Below, in pieces: positions 27,027 through 35,545 of a DNA stretch of 64,000 bases. The DNA comes from AP-15 sp963846635 (lineage in GTDB: Bacteria; Pseudomonadota; Alphaproteobacteria; ATCC43930; CGMCC-115725). The notes under the pieces are model-generated. The model did not search any database. It saw only the letters and a list, made by a program, of their open reading frames with translations, and was not told the origin of the DNA. Location of the stretch: assembly GCA_963846635.1 (NCBI GenBank), contig CAWJXM010000023.1:62001-126000 (forward strand), written 5' to 3'. Positions within the stretch are counted from its first letter, which is position 1, and each line of letters begins with the position of its first letter. The position numbers were made by a program, and so were the translations under genes.

Positions 27027-27876
27027 CACCCAACGAAACTCTTTAGATTCCCTTTAGGTCTTCCGACTCAATTACTTGAGAGTCATGTCCGGAGTCACAA
27101 AGGGAGTCACAAATGGCCGGAAGGACGGCTCGCTCGTGTGGAATAGAGCGGTATCTGCATTGGCGTCCTGAGAAGGGACGATGGTGGTTCCGCCGTCGCG
27201 TGCCCGGCGATCTCGTCGAAATCATCGGAAAGGCCGAGTGGCGTCAGACGCTCGCAGCACATAGCCGGCCCGAGGCCGAGCGTGAGGCGATCCGGTTGCT
27301 CGACGAGACCAATCGGACAATCGATCTCGCTTTGGCCGGCAACTGGCCTCCTGTGAGCGATGCAGAGATCGAAGCCATAGCTTGGGGCTGGTGGTCGGAT
27401 TTCTTCACCGCCCGGCTACGGGAACTCCGTCGCAATGGCCGCGCCTGGAATGATCGTTCGGAATGGGCGCTCGCCAACGAAGATGAACTGCAGCGATCGG
27501 TCGAAGCGTTCATCACCGGCCCACACCCACTCGAAGCCATCGGCCAGCCCGAACGCGATCTGATTACAGGGGTGCTTGACGATCCGAGACGTGCAGCGGG
27601 TTTGTTGCGCAACAAGGATGCGATGGCACGGCTGCTGCACAAAAGTCGTGAGAACCACCAGGAACACGCCGGCAACTTCGCCGATGTGCGGCGCGAGCGC
27701 AACTTAGCAACCGATCGTCTTCTTGAGACGATCCGCGCAGGCGGGGTCGAACCACGCACACTGATCAGCATAATCGACGATCCATTGTCTTCGATGTCTC
27801 AAGAACCCTCGCGCGTCATCGGCGTGGGCCCCATACCGTTTAACGACCCGGATGATGGCGACGACCTGATAGCGAA

Positions 27877-27903
27877 GTGGGCGAAGTGGGCGAAGTGGGC
27901 CGG
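27877..27903 (+). repeat. GCGAAGTGG short tandem repeat inside the integrase remnant
   Basis: Three copies of a nine-base unit encode WAKWAKWAKWA just before the in-frame stop of the integrase. It lies in the linker between arm and core-binding domains, where length is tolerant of change, and looks like a replication-slippage tract. Confidence 0.6.
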
Positions 27904-28277
27904 GAGAAAGGGCAAGCCGCCGGGAGCGAAGACCGTCTAGGAGGCCCGACGGATGATGCGTAAACTTTCGAGGTTCGTAGGTTTCGACGATCTCACCCGT
28001 TTGACGCGGCGGAATGTCGAGGACTGGATCGAATTGCTCATGGATACCGAGATCTCTCTTGGCAAGAAGATGGCTCCGAAGACGGTCGAGCAGCATTTGA
28101 TCCAACTCAAGGCGCTCGCCAACTTCGCGGTCGACAAGGAGATGATCTCTGTCAATCCAGCAGAGAAGGTCAGATTCTCGGCTCGGGTGAGAACCAAAAT
28201 TCGCGCCTTCACGAACGCTGAAGCTAGAGTCGTGCTGGAAGCTGCCCGGCGCGAAACAACTAGCGGCTTTCTCGGGT

Positions 28278-28625
28278 TCATGGGCCGCGGCGTTTGATAT
28301 CCGGATAGGGGGTGCCGTCGCGGTGGGTGTAGATCGCGGGTTTACCGCCGGCTGGAGCGAGCATATCGATATCGTTGTAGTGGCCGGTATCGTCCGCCAC
28401 GCGAGTCCCGATCTCGAGCACGTGCGCATTCACGCTAGAGCGGTTCTGTAGACAATGCCCGTTCGGGTCATTGGCGCGGAATCCAGCCGCGTCACCAGCG
28501 CGCAAAATTTCCGCTCCGTCATCCGTGACCAGCGTCACTTCGCCGGAGAGGACATAAACGAACTCATCGTTTGCAGTGTGCCAATGGCGCTGGCTCGACC
28601 AGGCGCCGGGTGGCAGATGCAGCAA
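28278..28625 (-). pseudogene. Cupin-domain protein fragment inside the integrase gene
   Basis: This opposite-strand frame encodes a cupin barrel: LPPGAWSSQRHWHTANDEFV, YVLSGEVTLVTDDGAEILRA, GDAAGFRANDPNGHCLQNRS and VLEIGTRVADDTGHYNDIDM, ending YTHRDGTPYPDIKRRGP. The HWHxxxDEFxYVLxG metal site is intact. In-frame coding can be followed upstream as YTQFGVNLLHLPPG, but the usual 40-residue N-terminus is missing or out of frame, and no good start or ribosome-binding site is seen. It is a foreign insertion replacing the middle of the integrase. Related intact proteins are small cupins of unknown substrate. Confidence 0.62.
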
Positions 28626-29174
28626 GTTGACGCCGAACTGGGTGTAACTACAAACGGTGGCTGCCGTGGATCTGCTGCTTCACTGGCTGCCGGCTCGATG
28701 AACCCGCGGGAGCGGTTGTCCCTGACATCGAGCAAGTTGGCTCTTATTGGGGGTTGAACGTCCGGCTCGATCACCGGCACGAGGGCCGCATCGATCAAGA
28801 ACGACTCGCCCGTACGCCGCGTGCCGTTGCATCCGAAGCTGATGGAGGAAGGGTTCCTCGATTATGTCCGGAGCCTGCCCGCGAACGGACCATTATTCCC
28901 ATCGTTACGCCCCGACAAGTTCGGCTCTAAGGGTGGCAACGCTACGAAGCGGATCGGCCCGATAGTGCGCGGGCTGGCTGGTGTCATGCCATCGCTCGCA
29001 GACAAACACTTGTCGCCCAACCACTCATGGCGACACCGGTTGATCGAGGAATGCCGTCGGATTCCGATCCGCCAAGATATTGAGGACGCGCTGACCGGTC
29101 ATGCCCAAGAGGAAAGTGGACCGGGCTATGGCGAATTCGCGATCAACGATATGCTCGCTCGGTCCCGCGATTGA

Positions 29175-29703
29175 TCAGACACGCTCCCCGTTTGATGTGG
29201 AGCTTTCATAAGCCAAGCAGAGGCTCTACAGCATCGAAGCGGATAATCGGGCAGATAGCATGACGCTTTATTTAGGAAACCGGGCCGCACTTCACCAGCC
29301 ACCGCGCCGTCGTCCATCCGTCAATTGAATATGGCCGAGGCGATGCCCAGACGAATCCCGTCAATGACTACTTTAGGCCGAACTTTGCCCACTTTTTGAC
29401 TCAAGGTCCTGAAAAGACCTGATATTCGTGGATCAGCGGTCATGTAGAATACCTTACCACCCTTCAATTTTTTGCTGAACAGAATCGCATGTGATTTCAA
29501 GGATTCTCCATTGATTGAGGAGGGTCTGATGAGCCAGGCAGCCGCGTTGATCAAGAGTTAGGAGTGCATCGGCATGTAGGCATAGAAATCACCGAGTGAT
29601 ACGCCGCCTTTGCCATCGGGCGCCTCTTGCCGGGATTGGCGGGGCTGGCTTGGCTTAAGCATAGGCGGGATCGTCCTTTTCGATCCCGGAAACGCCAGCG
29701 ACT
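29175..29703. other. Gene-poor part of the island
   Basis: No gene can be supported. A 77-codon minus-strand frame (29321-29554) encodes MINAAAWLIRPSSINGESLK and onward but lacks a ribosome-binding site and recognisable family; the local base composition is more A+T-rich than the surroundings, as expected for foreign DNA. A perfect hairpin CGGGATCG/CGATCCCG with a seven-base loop lies at 29666-29688. Confidence 0.4.
29666..29688. repeat. Perfect 8-bp stem hairpin in the island
   Basis: CGGGATCG-TCCTTTT-CGATCCCG. It lies 16 bases beyond the stop of the truncated minus-strand element gene and could be a terminator for that operon, or a relic of a recombined end. No T-run follows on the minus strand. 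Confidence 0.4.
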
Positions 29704-29850
29704 TCAGCCTGATAGCAGAGCGAGCGGACCGTCACCGAGTTCACGTTCTTCAGCATAACCGTTCAGGAACTCAGCCCGCTCCTCCATCTCGGCTCGGGTC
29801 GCGCGGCGCCGCTTTATGAGGGTAGCGTCGTAAAGCTCGGCGGCGCTCAT
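29704..29850 (-). pseudogene. Truncated N-terminus of an integrative-element protein
   Basis: A frame of 48 residues beginning MSAAELYDATLIKRRRATRA and continuing EMEERAEFLNGYAEE. The start resembles the N-terminus of a conserved protein found in alphaproteobacterial prophages and integrative elements (xAAELYDxTxIKRRRATKAEMExRAEFL), normally several hundred residues. Here similarity ends after about 35 residues and a stop follows, so only a stump remains. The start overlaps the end of the gene upstream by four bases, showing an original operon. Confidence 0.45.
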
Positions 29851-30122
29851 GACGCCCCCAGCCCTCGGCTGCCGCGACTGCAGCTGAAGCTGACATTCTC
29901 GATGCGGGTGCCGGCGAGCGAGCCCGATAGGATCACAATCGGGTAATCGGCGACGCGGGTGGCGCTCTGGGCCTTTTTGAGCTGCTTGGCTGTTATCGTG
30001 GCGGTGAGCCGCTGGCCGCCGGCGACGATGCCGATTTCGAACCGGCCGCCGTTTGGTGCCTCGAAGGCGATCAGCTCGGCGGCGTTGACAAGCGCCGAGA
30101 TCTTCAGCGCCTTGAGGGTCAA
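29847..30122 (-). CDS. Small conserved element protein of unknown function
   Basis: A small protein rich in beta-strand-like segments: LTLKALKISALVNAAELIAF, EAPNGGRFEIGIVAGGQRLT, ATITAKQLKKAQSATRVADY and PIVILSGSLAGTRIEN. Similar small proteins precede the gene downstream in alphaproteobacterial integrative elements; no function is known to me. The start is uncertain: TTG at 30122 is listed, but reading continues upstream as TTKAAPRRGPT to a CTG at 30158 that overlaps the stop of the preceding gene, where related proteins would have ATG. Loss of the natural start is therefore possible. Confidence 0.5.
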   Translation of the reverse strand: MTLKALKISALVNAAELIAFEAPNGGRFEIGIVAGGQRLTATITAKQLKKAQSATRVADYPIVILSGSLAGTRIENVSFSCSRGSRGLGAS

Positions 30123-30154
30123 CGTCGGGCCGCGGCGTGGCGCCGCCTTTGTCG

Positions 30155-30298
30155 TCAGTCCTTCAGTGGGGCCCGCTCGCGGGCGGCCGGGCTGGTGACA
30201 AGCTTGCTGCGCGGCGGCGGTTGCGGCTCGGGGCGATTTCGGCTAGAGGACGGCTCGCTGCTACGAGTTAAGTCCTGTTGGGTCGGTGCGCGCGCCAT
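30155..30298 (-). CDS. Small Pro/Arg/Ser-rich element protein
   Basis: A 47-codon frame beginning MARAPTQQDLTRSSEPSSSR and ending KLVTSPAARERAPLKD. It has no recognisable domain and is likely disordered. It is supported mainly by its position: it starts 40 bases after the excisionase-like gene and its stop abuts the next small gene, in an operon-like run on the minus strand. Coding status is unsure. Confidence 0.35.
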   Translation of the reverse strand: MARAPTQQDLTRSSEPSSSRNRPEPQPPPRSKLVTSPAARERAPLKD

Positions 30299-30540
30299 CG
30301 CGCCCAGCCCATCTTTTGTCGACATGGCACATCGCCATCAATCGTCGACGCCGAGCAGTCGCTCGATCGAGCGCATGGTGATCAAACGCGTTCGCGTCCC
30401 CGCGAGCACCGATTCGAGCGTGCCGTCGTTGATCCACTCGTACAGCTTCGTATGACCGCACCCGATCAGTCGCTCCGCTTCTTTCGGTCGAACACTGAGG
30501 GGCGGCAGGCCGCTTTCGCCAATTTTGGGGTGCTTACGCG

Positions 30541-30548
30541 GTGTTTTT
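30541..30548 (+). repeat. Target-site duplication, left copy (IS66 element)
   Basis: GTGTTTTT, identical to the eight bases directly beyond the right end of the element. Eight-base duplications are the rule for the IS66 family. Confidence 0.92.
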
Positions 30549-32236
30549 GTAAGAGGGGCAAAATTCCGGGCGGGGGTCGATTTTTTTCTTGCCCCGACGC
30601 GGTGCGGTTTGATTTAACCTCCCTGTGGTCGTCCCGCCCGACATCGATGGTCTGCCGCCGGCCGAGCTGAGGCAGTTGCTTCTGAAGCTGCTGGAGAACA
30701 ACGCCGAGCTGAAGCGCCAGAATGCTGAGCTGCGCGAGGAGATCGCACGCCTGAAAGGGCTGAAGGGCCGACCGTCGATCAAACCCAGTGGGATGGAGAA
30801 CGGCACCTCGCCGAAGCCCGGCGAAAGAGGGGCCCGTCGCCGCAGGCGCGGCAAGGTCGTGCCGCGGGTCAAGGTCGAGGAGCAGATCCTCAAGGCGGAG
30901 GTTCCTGAAGGCTCGCGCTTCAAAGGGTATGAGGATTTCGTGGTGCAGGACCTCGAGCTGCGGGCCCGGGTGATCCGTTATCGGCGCGAGCGCTGGGTGA
31001 GCCCAGATGGTCAGACGGTGATCGCGCCCTTGCCGCCTGATGTCAGGGGGCACTTCGGGCCGGCGCTGCGCCGCTTTGTGCTGATGCAATACCACCAGGG
31101 GCAAGTGAGCGTGCCGCGGCTGATGGCGCTGCTGCAAGCGATGGGCCTCGCCATCTCCAAGCGGCAGGTCATGCGTTTGCTGATCGCCGGGCAGGATGAA
31201 TTCCTGGCCGAAGCGCGTGACGTGCTGCGCGTGGGTCTGGAGACCGCCCGTTGGATTACGGTGGATGACACCGGTGCACGTCACAAGGGCACGACCGGCG
31301 TCTGCACGCAGATCGGCAACGACGACTTCACCTGGTTCGGGACGACGGAAAGCAAGAGTTGCCTAAACTTCCTCGGTCTGCTGCGTGCCGGGCACACCGA
31401 TTACGTGATCAATGATGCCGCCCTGGCCTACATGCGCGAACATGCGCTGGCTGGGCTGACCATTGCCAGGCTCGCGGAACATCCCGACAAACAGTTTGCC
31501 GATCCGGCCGCCTGGCAGGCGCACCTTGAACGGTTGGGCCTCACGGCGCTCAACGTGACGCCCAACCCGGTGCAGATCGCCACCGAGGGCGCGCTGTGGG
31601 GCAGCATCCACGGGCACGCGTTTCTGCGTGATACGGTGATCGTCAGCGATGACGCTGGCCAGTTCAACGTCGGTCGGCACGCGTTATGCTGGGTTCACGC
31701 GGAGCGGCTGATTCATAAGCTCGACACGTTCACCGCGCAGCAGCGTGTCGCGCAGAAGCATGTCCGCGCGTTGATCTGGCGGTTCTACGCCGATCTGAAA
31801 GCGTACCGCCTCAACCCCACGCCCCGCCGTCGCGGACAACTTCGCGCCCGCTTCGATCGTATCTTTTGCCGCCGCACCGGCTTCGTCACGCTTGATCGCC
31901 TGCTGGTGCGGCTGCATGCCAACAAGCCCGAATTGCTGGCCGTGCTGGATCACCCCGATATCCCACTGCATACCAACGGTTCCGAGCGCGACATCCGCAG
32001 CCACGTGACCAAGCGTAAGGTCAGCGGCGGCACCCGCAGTGATGTCGGGCGAGACTGTCGCGATGCCTTCCTCGGGCTCGCCAAGACCTGCGCCAAATTG
32101 GGCATCGCGTTTTGGGATTATCTCGGCCGCCGCCTCGGCATTTCCGAGCAACCCGCTGTACTGCTCCTGCCAGATATCATCCGGTGCCGCGGCCAACCTG
32201 CATAAATTCTGCTGCCCGCCATTTTGCCCCACTTAC
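30549..32236 (+). mobile_element. IS66-family insertion sequence, complete, 1,688 bp
   Basis: The element is bounded by inverted repeats that start GTAAGAGGGGCAAAATTCCG on the left and, read inward, GTAAGTGGGGCAAAATGGCG on the right; 21 of the first 25 bases agree. GTAA ends and the flanking eight-base GTGTTTTT duplication fit IS66. It carries a single transposase gene, without the accessory tnpA and tnpB genes of classical IS66, as in the ISBst12-like subgroup. Intact ends, intact gene and perfect duplication mean recent insertion; it is potentially mobile. It interrupts an excisionase-like gene. Confidence 0.93.
30625..32205 (+). CDS. IS66-family transposase (TnpC-type)
   Basis: A 526-residue DDE transposase. 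The N-terminal leucine-rich coiled coil reads LPPAELRQLLLKLLENNAEL and KRQNAELREEIARLKGLKGR. It is followed by the zinc/linker region and the DDE core: WITVDDTGARHKGTTGVCTQ (first Asp), VSDDAGQFNVGRHALCWVHA (second Asp) and NGSERDIRSHVTKRKVSGG (Glu), ending with the IS66 C-terminal segment. It catalyses cut-and-paste type movement of the element. The GTG at 30625 begins the conserved reading VVPPDIDGLPPAEL; there is no clear ribosome-binding site. No frameshift is visible. Confidence 0.93.
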   Translation: MVVPPDIDGLPPAELRQLLLKLLENNAELKRQNAELREEIARLKGLKGRPSIKPSGMENGTSPKPGERGARRRRRGKVVPRVKVEEQILKAEVPEGSRFKGYEDFVVQDLELRARVIRYRRERWVSPDGQTVIAPLPPDVRGHFGPALRRFVLMQYHQGQVSVPRLMALLQAMGLAISKRQVMRLLIAGQDEFLAEARDVLRVGLETARWITVDDTGARHKGTTGVCTQIGNDDFTWFGTTESKSCLNFLGLLRAGHTDYVINDAALAYMREHALAGLTIARLAEHPDKQFADPAAWQAHLERLGLTALNVTPNPVQIATEGALWGSIHGHAFLRDTVIVSDDAGQFNVGRHALCWVHAERLIHKLDTFTAQQRVAQKHVRALIWRFYADLKAYRLNPTPRRRGQLRARFDRIFCRRTGFVTLDRLLVRLHANKPELLAVLDHPDIPLHTNGSERDIRSHVTKRKVSGGTRSDVGRDCRDAFLGLAKTCAKLGIAFWDYLGRRLGISEQPAVLLLPDIIRCRGQPA

Positions 32237-32244
32237 GTGTTTTT
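32237..32244 (+). repeat. Target-site duplication, right copy (IS66 element)
   Basis: GTGTTTTT, the partner of the left copy. Merging the two restores the reading frame of the excisionase-like gene, which independently confirms the element boundaries. Confidence 0.92.
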
Positions 32245-32261
32245 GTGTAGGCTCGCATTGA

Positions 32262-32287
32262 TCGCTCCGGTGAATTCACCGGAGCGA
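32262..32287. promoter_or_regulatory. 26-bp perfect palindrome overlapping the ribosome-binding site of the excisionase-like gene
   Basis: The arms CGCTCCGGTGAA and TTCACCGGAGCG (plus one further pair outside) form a gapless palindrome centred between 32274 and 32275. Read on the minus strand, its 3' arm contains GGAGCG, four bases before the ATG of the excisionase-like gene. It could be an autoregulatory operator or an mRNA hairpin masking the ribosome-binding site. It is not part of the IS66 ends. Confidence 0.6.
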
Positions 32288-32418
32288 AGTATCTATACAC
32301 AAGATTCGTAGTCCGTCACTACATTTTTCGGCAAGATAACCAGTCTTACCGATCTTTTTTTAGGTTTCTCAGGGTGCGCACACTGATCCTCTTGTGCCCC
32401 GCTTGTTTTAAGCGCTCA

Positions 32419-32733
32419 TTAACCCCGTTCAAGCAGCTCACTCTGTCGAATTTTCTCCCCCGCGGCTTTGGCCAGTGCTGCGTGCACAATTGCATCACGT
32501 GATGTCTTATTTCCGCTTCGGGCTTGCCGCGCTATGGCGATTCTTGAAGTATCGGCGCGCCGCAGCGCAGAAAACGGGATCTCTCCACTGCTAGCAATAA
32601 GCCAGGTTCCTCGAAGGAGACGAAAGAGGGAGGCATAAGCAGCCGTCTGTTCTCGAGCGTCCAGGCTATTAAGCGCAACAAAAAGACTGTTTATCACCAA
32701 AAGGCGGCCGAACGGCCCCATGACATCTTCCAA
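32419..32733 (-). CDS. Hypothetical element protein, probably 5'-truncated
   Basis: The frame encodes MEDVMGPFGRLLVINSLFVA (TTG start), LNSLDAREQTAAYASLFRLL, RGTWLIASSGEIPFSALRRA, DTSRIAIARQARSGNKTSRD and AIVHAALAKAAGEKI. It stays open upstream to about 32845 (IESLLAHIRQIADEALTEPD) without a start codon, so the true N-terminus is missing or lies in another frame. The regular amphipathic pattern suggests a real protein; related sequences occur in mobile regions of alphaproteobacteria as far as I can recall, with no known function. It lies between the second integrase and the excisionase-like gene, on the same strand. Confidence 0.45.
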   Translation of the reverse strand: MEDVMGPFGRLLVINSLFVALNSLDAREQTAAYASLFRLLRGTWLIASSGEIPFSALRRADTSRIAIARQARSGNKTSRDAIVHAALAKAAGEKIRQSELLERG

Positions 32734-32904
32734 ATCCTCGATGCCGCTTTCGATTGTTATTCGATCGCTGTCGGGCTCGGTGAGCGCCTCGTCCGCGATC
32801 TGGCGAATATGGGCGAGAAGGCTTTCTATCGCACCCTGTCAATCAAAAATGCACCGCCTTGAGCTTTTGTGTGTCAATGCGGCTGTACGGGTTGACGACG
32901 CGGC

Positions 32905-34178
32905 TCATTCTGCGGTCCGCCGCATCGGCGTGACGGCGCCGGCGGCCGTGAGCGGCGAGGCGCAAAATGTCGCCCAGGCTTGCGCCAGCTGGCGGCGCTT
33001 AACGAACAGATCGCCGCGCCGGTAAGCAGCCTCGACCTTGTCGCCGACAGCGTGCGCCAGCGCCATCTCGCGGACCTCGGCGGGAAAGTTCGTCCGCTCC
33101 GCGCACCAGTCGCTGAAGCTCGATCGGAAGCCGTGCACGGTGTGAGATCGCTACGGCCCATGTGGCGCAGCAGCATTCCCATCGCCATGTTGGAGAGTGG
33201 CCGGTGCTGCTGCGCGCCAGGAAAGACGTACTCGCCGGTCCTGACTCCGGCCAAGCCCCGCAGGATCGCCAGCGCGGGCTCGCTGAGCGGCACGCGATGC
33301 TCGCGACCCGCCCTTCATGTGGTCAGCGGGAATCGTCCACAGGCGGCCCTCAAAGTCGATTTCCGCCCAGGTCGCGCCGATCACTTCGCCAGTGCGGGCC
33401 GCGGTCAAGATCAGAAACTCAAGCGCGCGGGCGGCGATGCCTTCCAGATGCCGTAGCTCCGTCATGAAATCCGCCATCTCGGGATAGGGCAGCGCCGCGT
33501 GGTGCTCGACCGCCGCCACCTTCGACCGCTTCGGCAGCAGATTTTCGAGGTGGCCGCGCCAGCGCGCCGGGTTTTCGCCCTGACGATAGCCTCGGGCCGT
33601 GGCCCAATCGAGTACGCTTTCGATGCGCCCTCTGATCCGGCTCGCCGTCTCGGGCTTCTCGCCCCAGATTGGCTCGATCGCTTTCATGACGAGCCCGACG
33701 TCAACCGCCTGCACCGGCAGATCGCCAAAGACCGGATAGACGTAGGCGCCGAGTGTGGCCGGGCCGGCCATTGCGCCGCATGCTTCGGATTGCGCCAGCC
33801 GGCCTGATGCGCGGCGATGTATTTCTCGGCGCATTCCCGGAAAGTCATCGCCTTGGCAGTGGCGAGCCTTATCGCGATGCGCCTTGCCCGGCGGACCTCG
33901 ATCGGGTCTTGATCCTCGAGGAGCAGCTTGCGGCATTCGAGGGCCTTCTGGCGCGCTTCGGCGAGGCAGACTGTGTGCAGCGGCCCGAGGCCCATATGGC
34001 GCTCGCCTTTCGCGCCCGGCGGGAGAAATCGAAATGTCCAGCTCGCCACCCCCGCCTTGGTGACTTGCAAATACAAGCCGCCGCCATCACAGTGCATGCC
34101 CGGCCGTTTCGCCAGGGATTGCACCGCCTTGACCGTTAATCGCGAAAGTGTCCGCCTCACTCGTTTGATCCTCGGCAC
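32905..34178 (-). pseudogene. Tyrosine integrase (P4-type, DUF4102 arm domain) with frameshifts
   Basis: Frame pieces together spell a P4-type integrase of about 420 residues. The first piece has LTVKAVQSLAKRPGMHCDGG, GLYLQVTKAGVASWTFRF and HMGLGPLHTVCLAEARQKAL, the arm-binding domain. The second has TLGAYVYPVFGDLPVQAVDV, SRIRGRIESVLDWATARGYR and LILTAARTGEVIGATWAEID with the first catalytic Arg. The third has VPLSEPALAILRGLAGVRTG, and the last HGFRSSFSDWCAERTNF and LAHAVGDKVEAAYRRGDLFV with the second Arg and Tyr. Frame changes lie near 33790, 33300 and 33140. It is the right-hand boundary gene of the island and points inward. Not functional as read. Confidence 0.72.
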
Positions 34179-34419
34179 GACTTACATTCGAGACGCGGGT
34201 GATAGCGAACAAACGCGGACCTAACACGATAATGTTTTTGCGCTAGGCGGCTTGTGCGCCAATGGCTTATCGGATAACGGCGGATGCACGCGAACGTCGG
34301 TTAGTTCGATGCCTCTTCCGCAACCATTGGACAATGCTCCCACTGAACTTCTGGTACTCACTCGTGCAGCGAGTTGGTTTCTTACCGCTCCGAATTTATG
34401 TTCAATACGGGAAGAAGGG

Positions 34420-35296
34420 ATGTCGATATCAATCCATAAGCTCCATCCGGTTTTTGTCGGGGAAGTTCACGGTGTCGATTGCCGAAGGCCACTCACACAG
34501 CAGGAGATTGCCGCGATCAAGGCTGGCATGGACGAATATGCCGTGCTGATCTTCCGCGACCAGAACATCACCGATGAAGAGCAGATCGCGTTTACCCGCC
34601 ATTTCGGCGAGCTGGAGAATTACAACACGCCAGGGCATATCAGGAAGCGAGAGGACCAGCGCCTGAGGCCAGGCATTGCTGATTTCTCGAACCTCGACAA
34701 GCATGGAAACATCATGTCGGGCGAAGACCGAGTCTGGTTCTTCAAGCTGGCCGACCGGTTATGGCACTCTGACAGCTCCTTTCGGCCGATCCCGGCGAAG
34801 TACTCACTGCTTTCCGGGCGCACCCTCCCCTCATGGGGCGGCAATACCGAATTCGCCGATATGCGGGCCGCCTATGACGCGCTCGACGAGCGAACCAAGG
34901 GTGAGATTAAGGAGCTCGTCTGCAAACATTCACTGATCTATTCGCGACAAGCGATCGGATTTACCGAACTGACCGAGGATGAAGTCGCCGCCTTTCGAGC
35001 CGGTGCATCAGCCGCTGGTGCGTACCCATCCGACAACCGGCCGGAAATCGCTCTTTCTGTCCTCGCATGCCGGCGCGATCCCTGGGTGGTCCATCCCCGA
35101 GGCTCGCCTGTTCCTGTGCGATCTAACCGAATTTGCCACCCAGCCCCAATTCGTCTACTCACACGTCTGGCGCCTCCATGATCTCGTAATGTGGGACAAC
35201 CGCTCGACAATGCATCGCGCCCGACGCTTTGACCGAAATGAAGTGCGGGACGTTCGGCGAACCACCTTGGCCGGCGATGGGCTAACTGTGCAGTAA
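34420..35296 (+). pseudogene. TauD/TfdA-family 2-oxoglutarate dioxygenase with one frameshift
   Basis: The first frame (MSISIHKLHPVFVGEVHGVD, FRDQNITDEEQIAFTRHFGE, RLWHSDSSFRPIPAKYSLLS) contains the iron-binding HxD (His-Ser-Asp). Near 34985-34995 one base is lost, and the next frame carries PVHQPLVRTHPTTGRKSLFL, SSHAGAIPGW and VYSHVWRLHDLVMWDNRSTM followed by HRARRF, with the second iron-ligand His and the 2-oxoglutarate Arg. Together they give about 292 residues, full length for TfdA-like enzymes that hydroxylate aryloxyacetates, taurine or related compounds. The ATG at 34420 follows a purine-rich stretch. It is the first gene outside the island, so the frameshift may be recent decay or sequence error. 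Confidence 0.72.
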
Positions 35297-35545
35297 TTAT
35301 CGTGAAAAGAAGCTTTACGCCGGCAATATCAACCAAAGGGTGAGAGCTCCGGAAAAATCAGACCGCGTAGCCCGAGCGCTTTGTGTAAGTGGGTCAGGCG
35401 GAAGGCGGCACCTGCAGCGTCGAAATCTCGGGCCGGCCGCCGTTGGCGTCCCATGAGGATAACCATGACGTAATCGGGGGCGACATTCATTGGCTGCGCG
35501 CCTATCTTTCAGACAAAGAGTGGCATAGCTGCGAGCGAGCCCGAT

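Larger units (their letters stand above)
27113..29174 (+). pseudogene. Tyrosine integrase (DUF6538 type) next to tRNA-Phe, broken three ways
   Basis: The N-terminal part (GIERYLHWRPEKGRWWFRRR, then VPGDLVEIIGKAEWRQTLAA) is the DUF6538-type integrase arm domain. An in-frame TAG at 27938-27940 interrupts it, after which the same frame continues EARRMMRKLSRFVGFDDLTR with the core-binding domain and IRAFTNAEARVVLEAARRET. There the match ends; about 520 bases of opposite-strand cupin DNA replace the part that should hold the first catalytic arginine. The C-terminal catalytic end resumes at about 28790 (SPVRRVPLHPKLMEEGFLDY, LSPNHSWRHRLIEECRR, ALTGHAQEESGPGYGEFAI), with the HxxR box and catalytic Tyr. 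It can no longer act. It once probably integrated an element at the tRNA-Phe 3' end. Confidence 0.72.
30338..32258 (-). pseudogene. Excisionase-like helix-turn-helix gene split by an IS66 element
   Basis: If the insertion sequence and one copy of its target duplication are removed, 32258-32245 joins the duplication and 30540-30338 to give exactly 75 codons: a 74-residue protein starting MRAYTKTPRKHPKIGESGLP and containing RPKEAERLIGCGHTKLYEWI, NDGTLESVLAGTRTRLI and TMRSIERLLG. This is the MerR-like winged helix of excisionases / helix_turn_helix_17 proteins, usually involved in excision control or element gene regulation. GGAGCG precedes the ATG and lies inside a 26-base palindrome. The insertion falls after codon 7, so the native start is separated from the domain and the gene is probably inactive. 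Confidence 0.7.

Noticed and set aside
29321..29554. 77-codon minus-strand frame in the island
   Set aside because: No ribosome-binding site, no recognisable family; kept only as a comment in the gap description.
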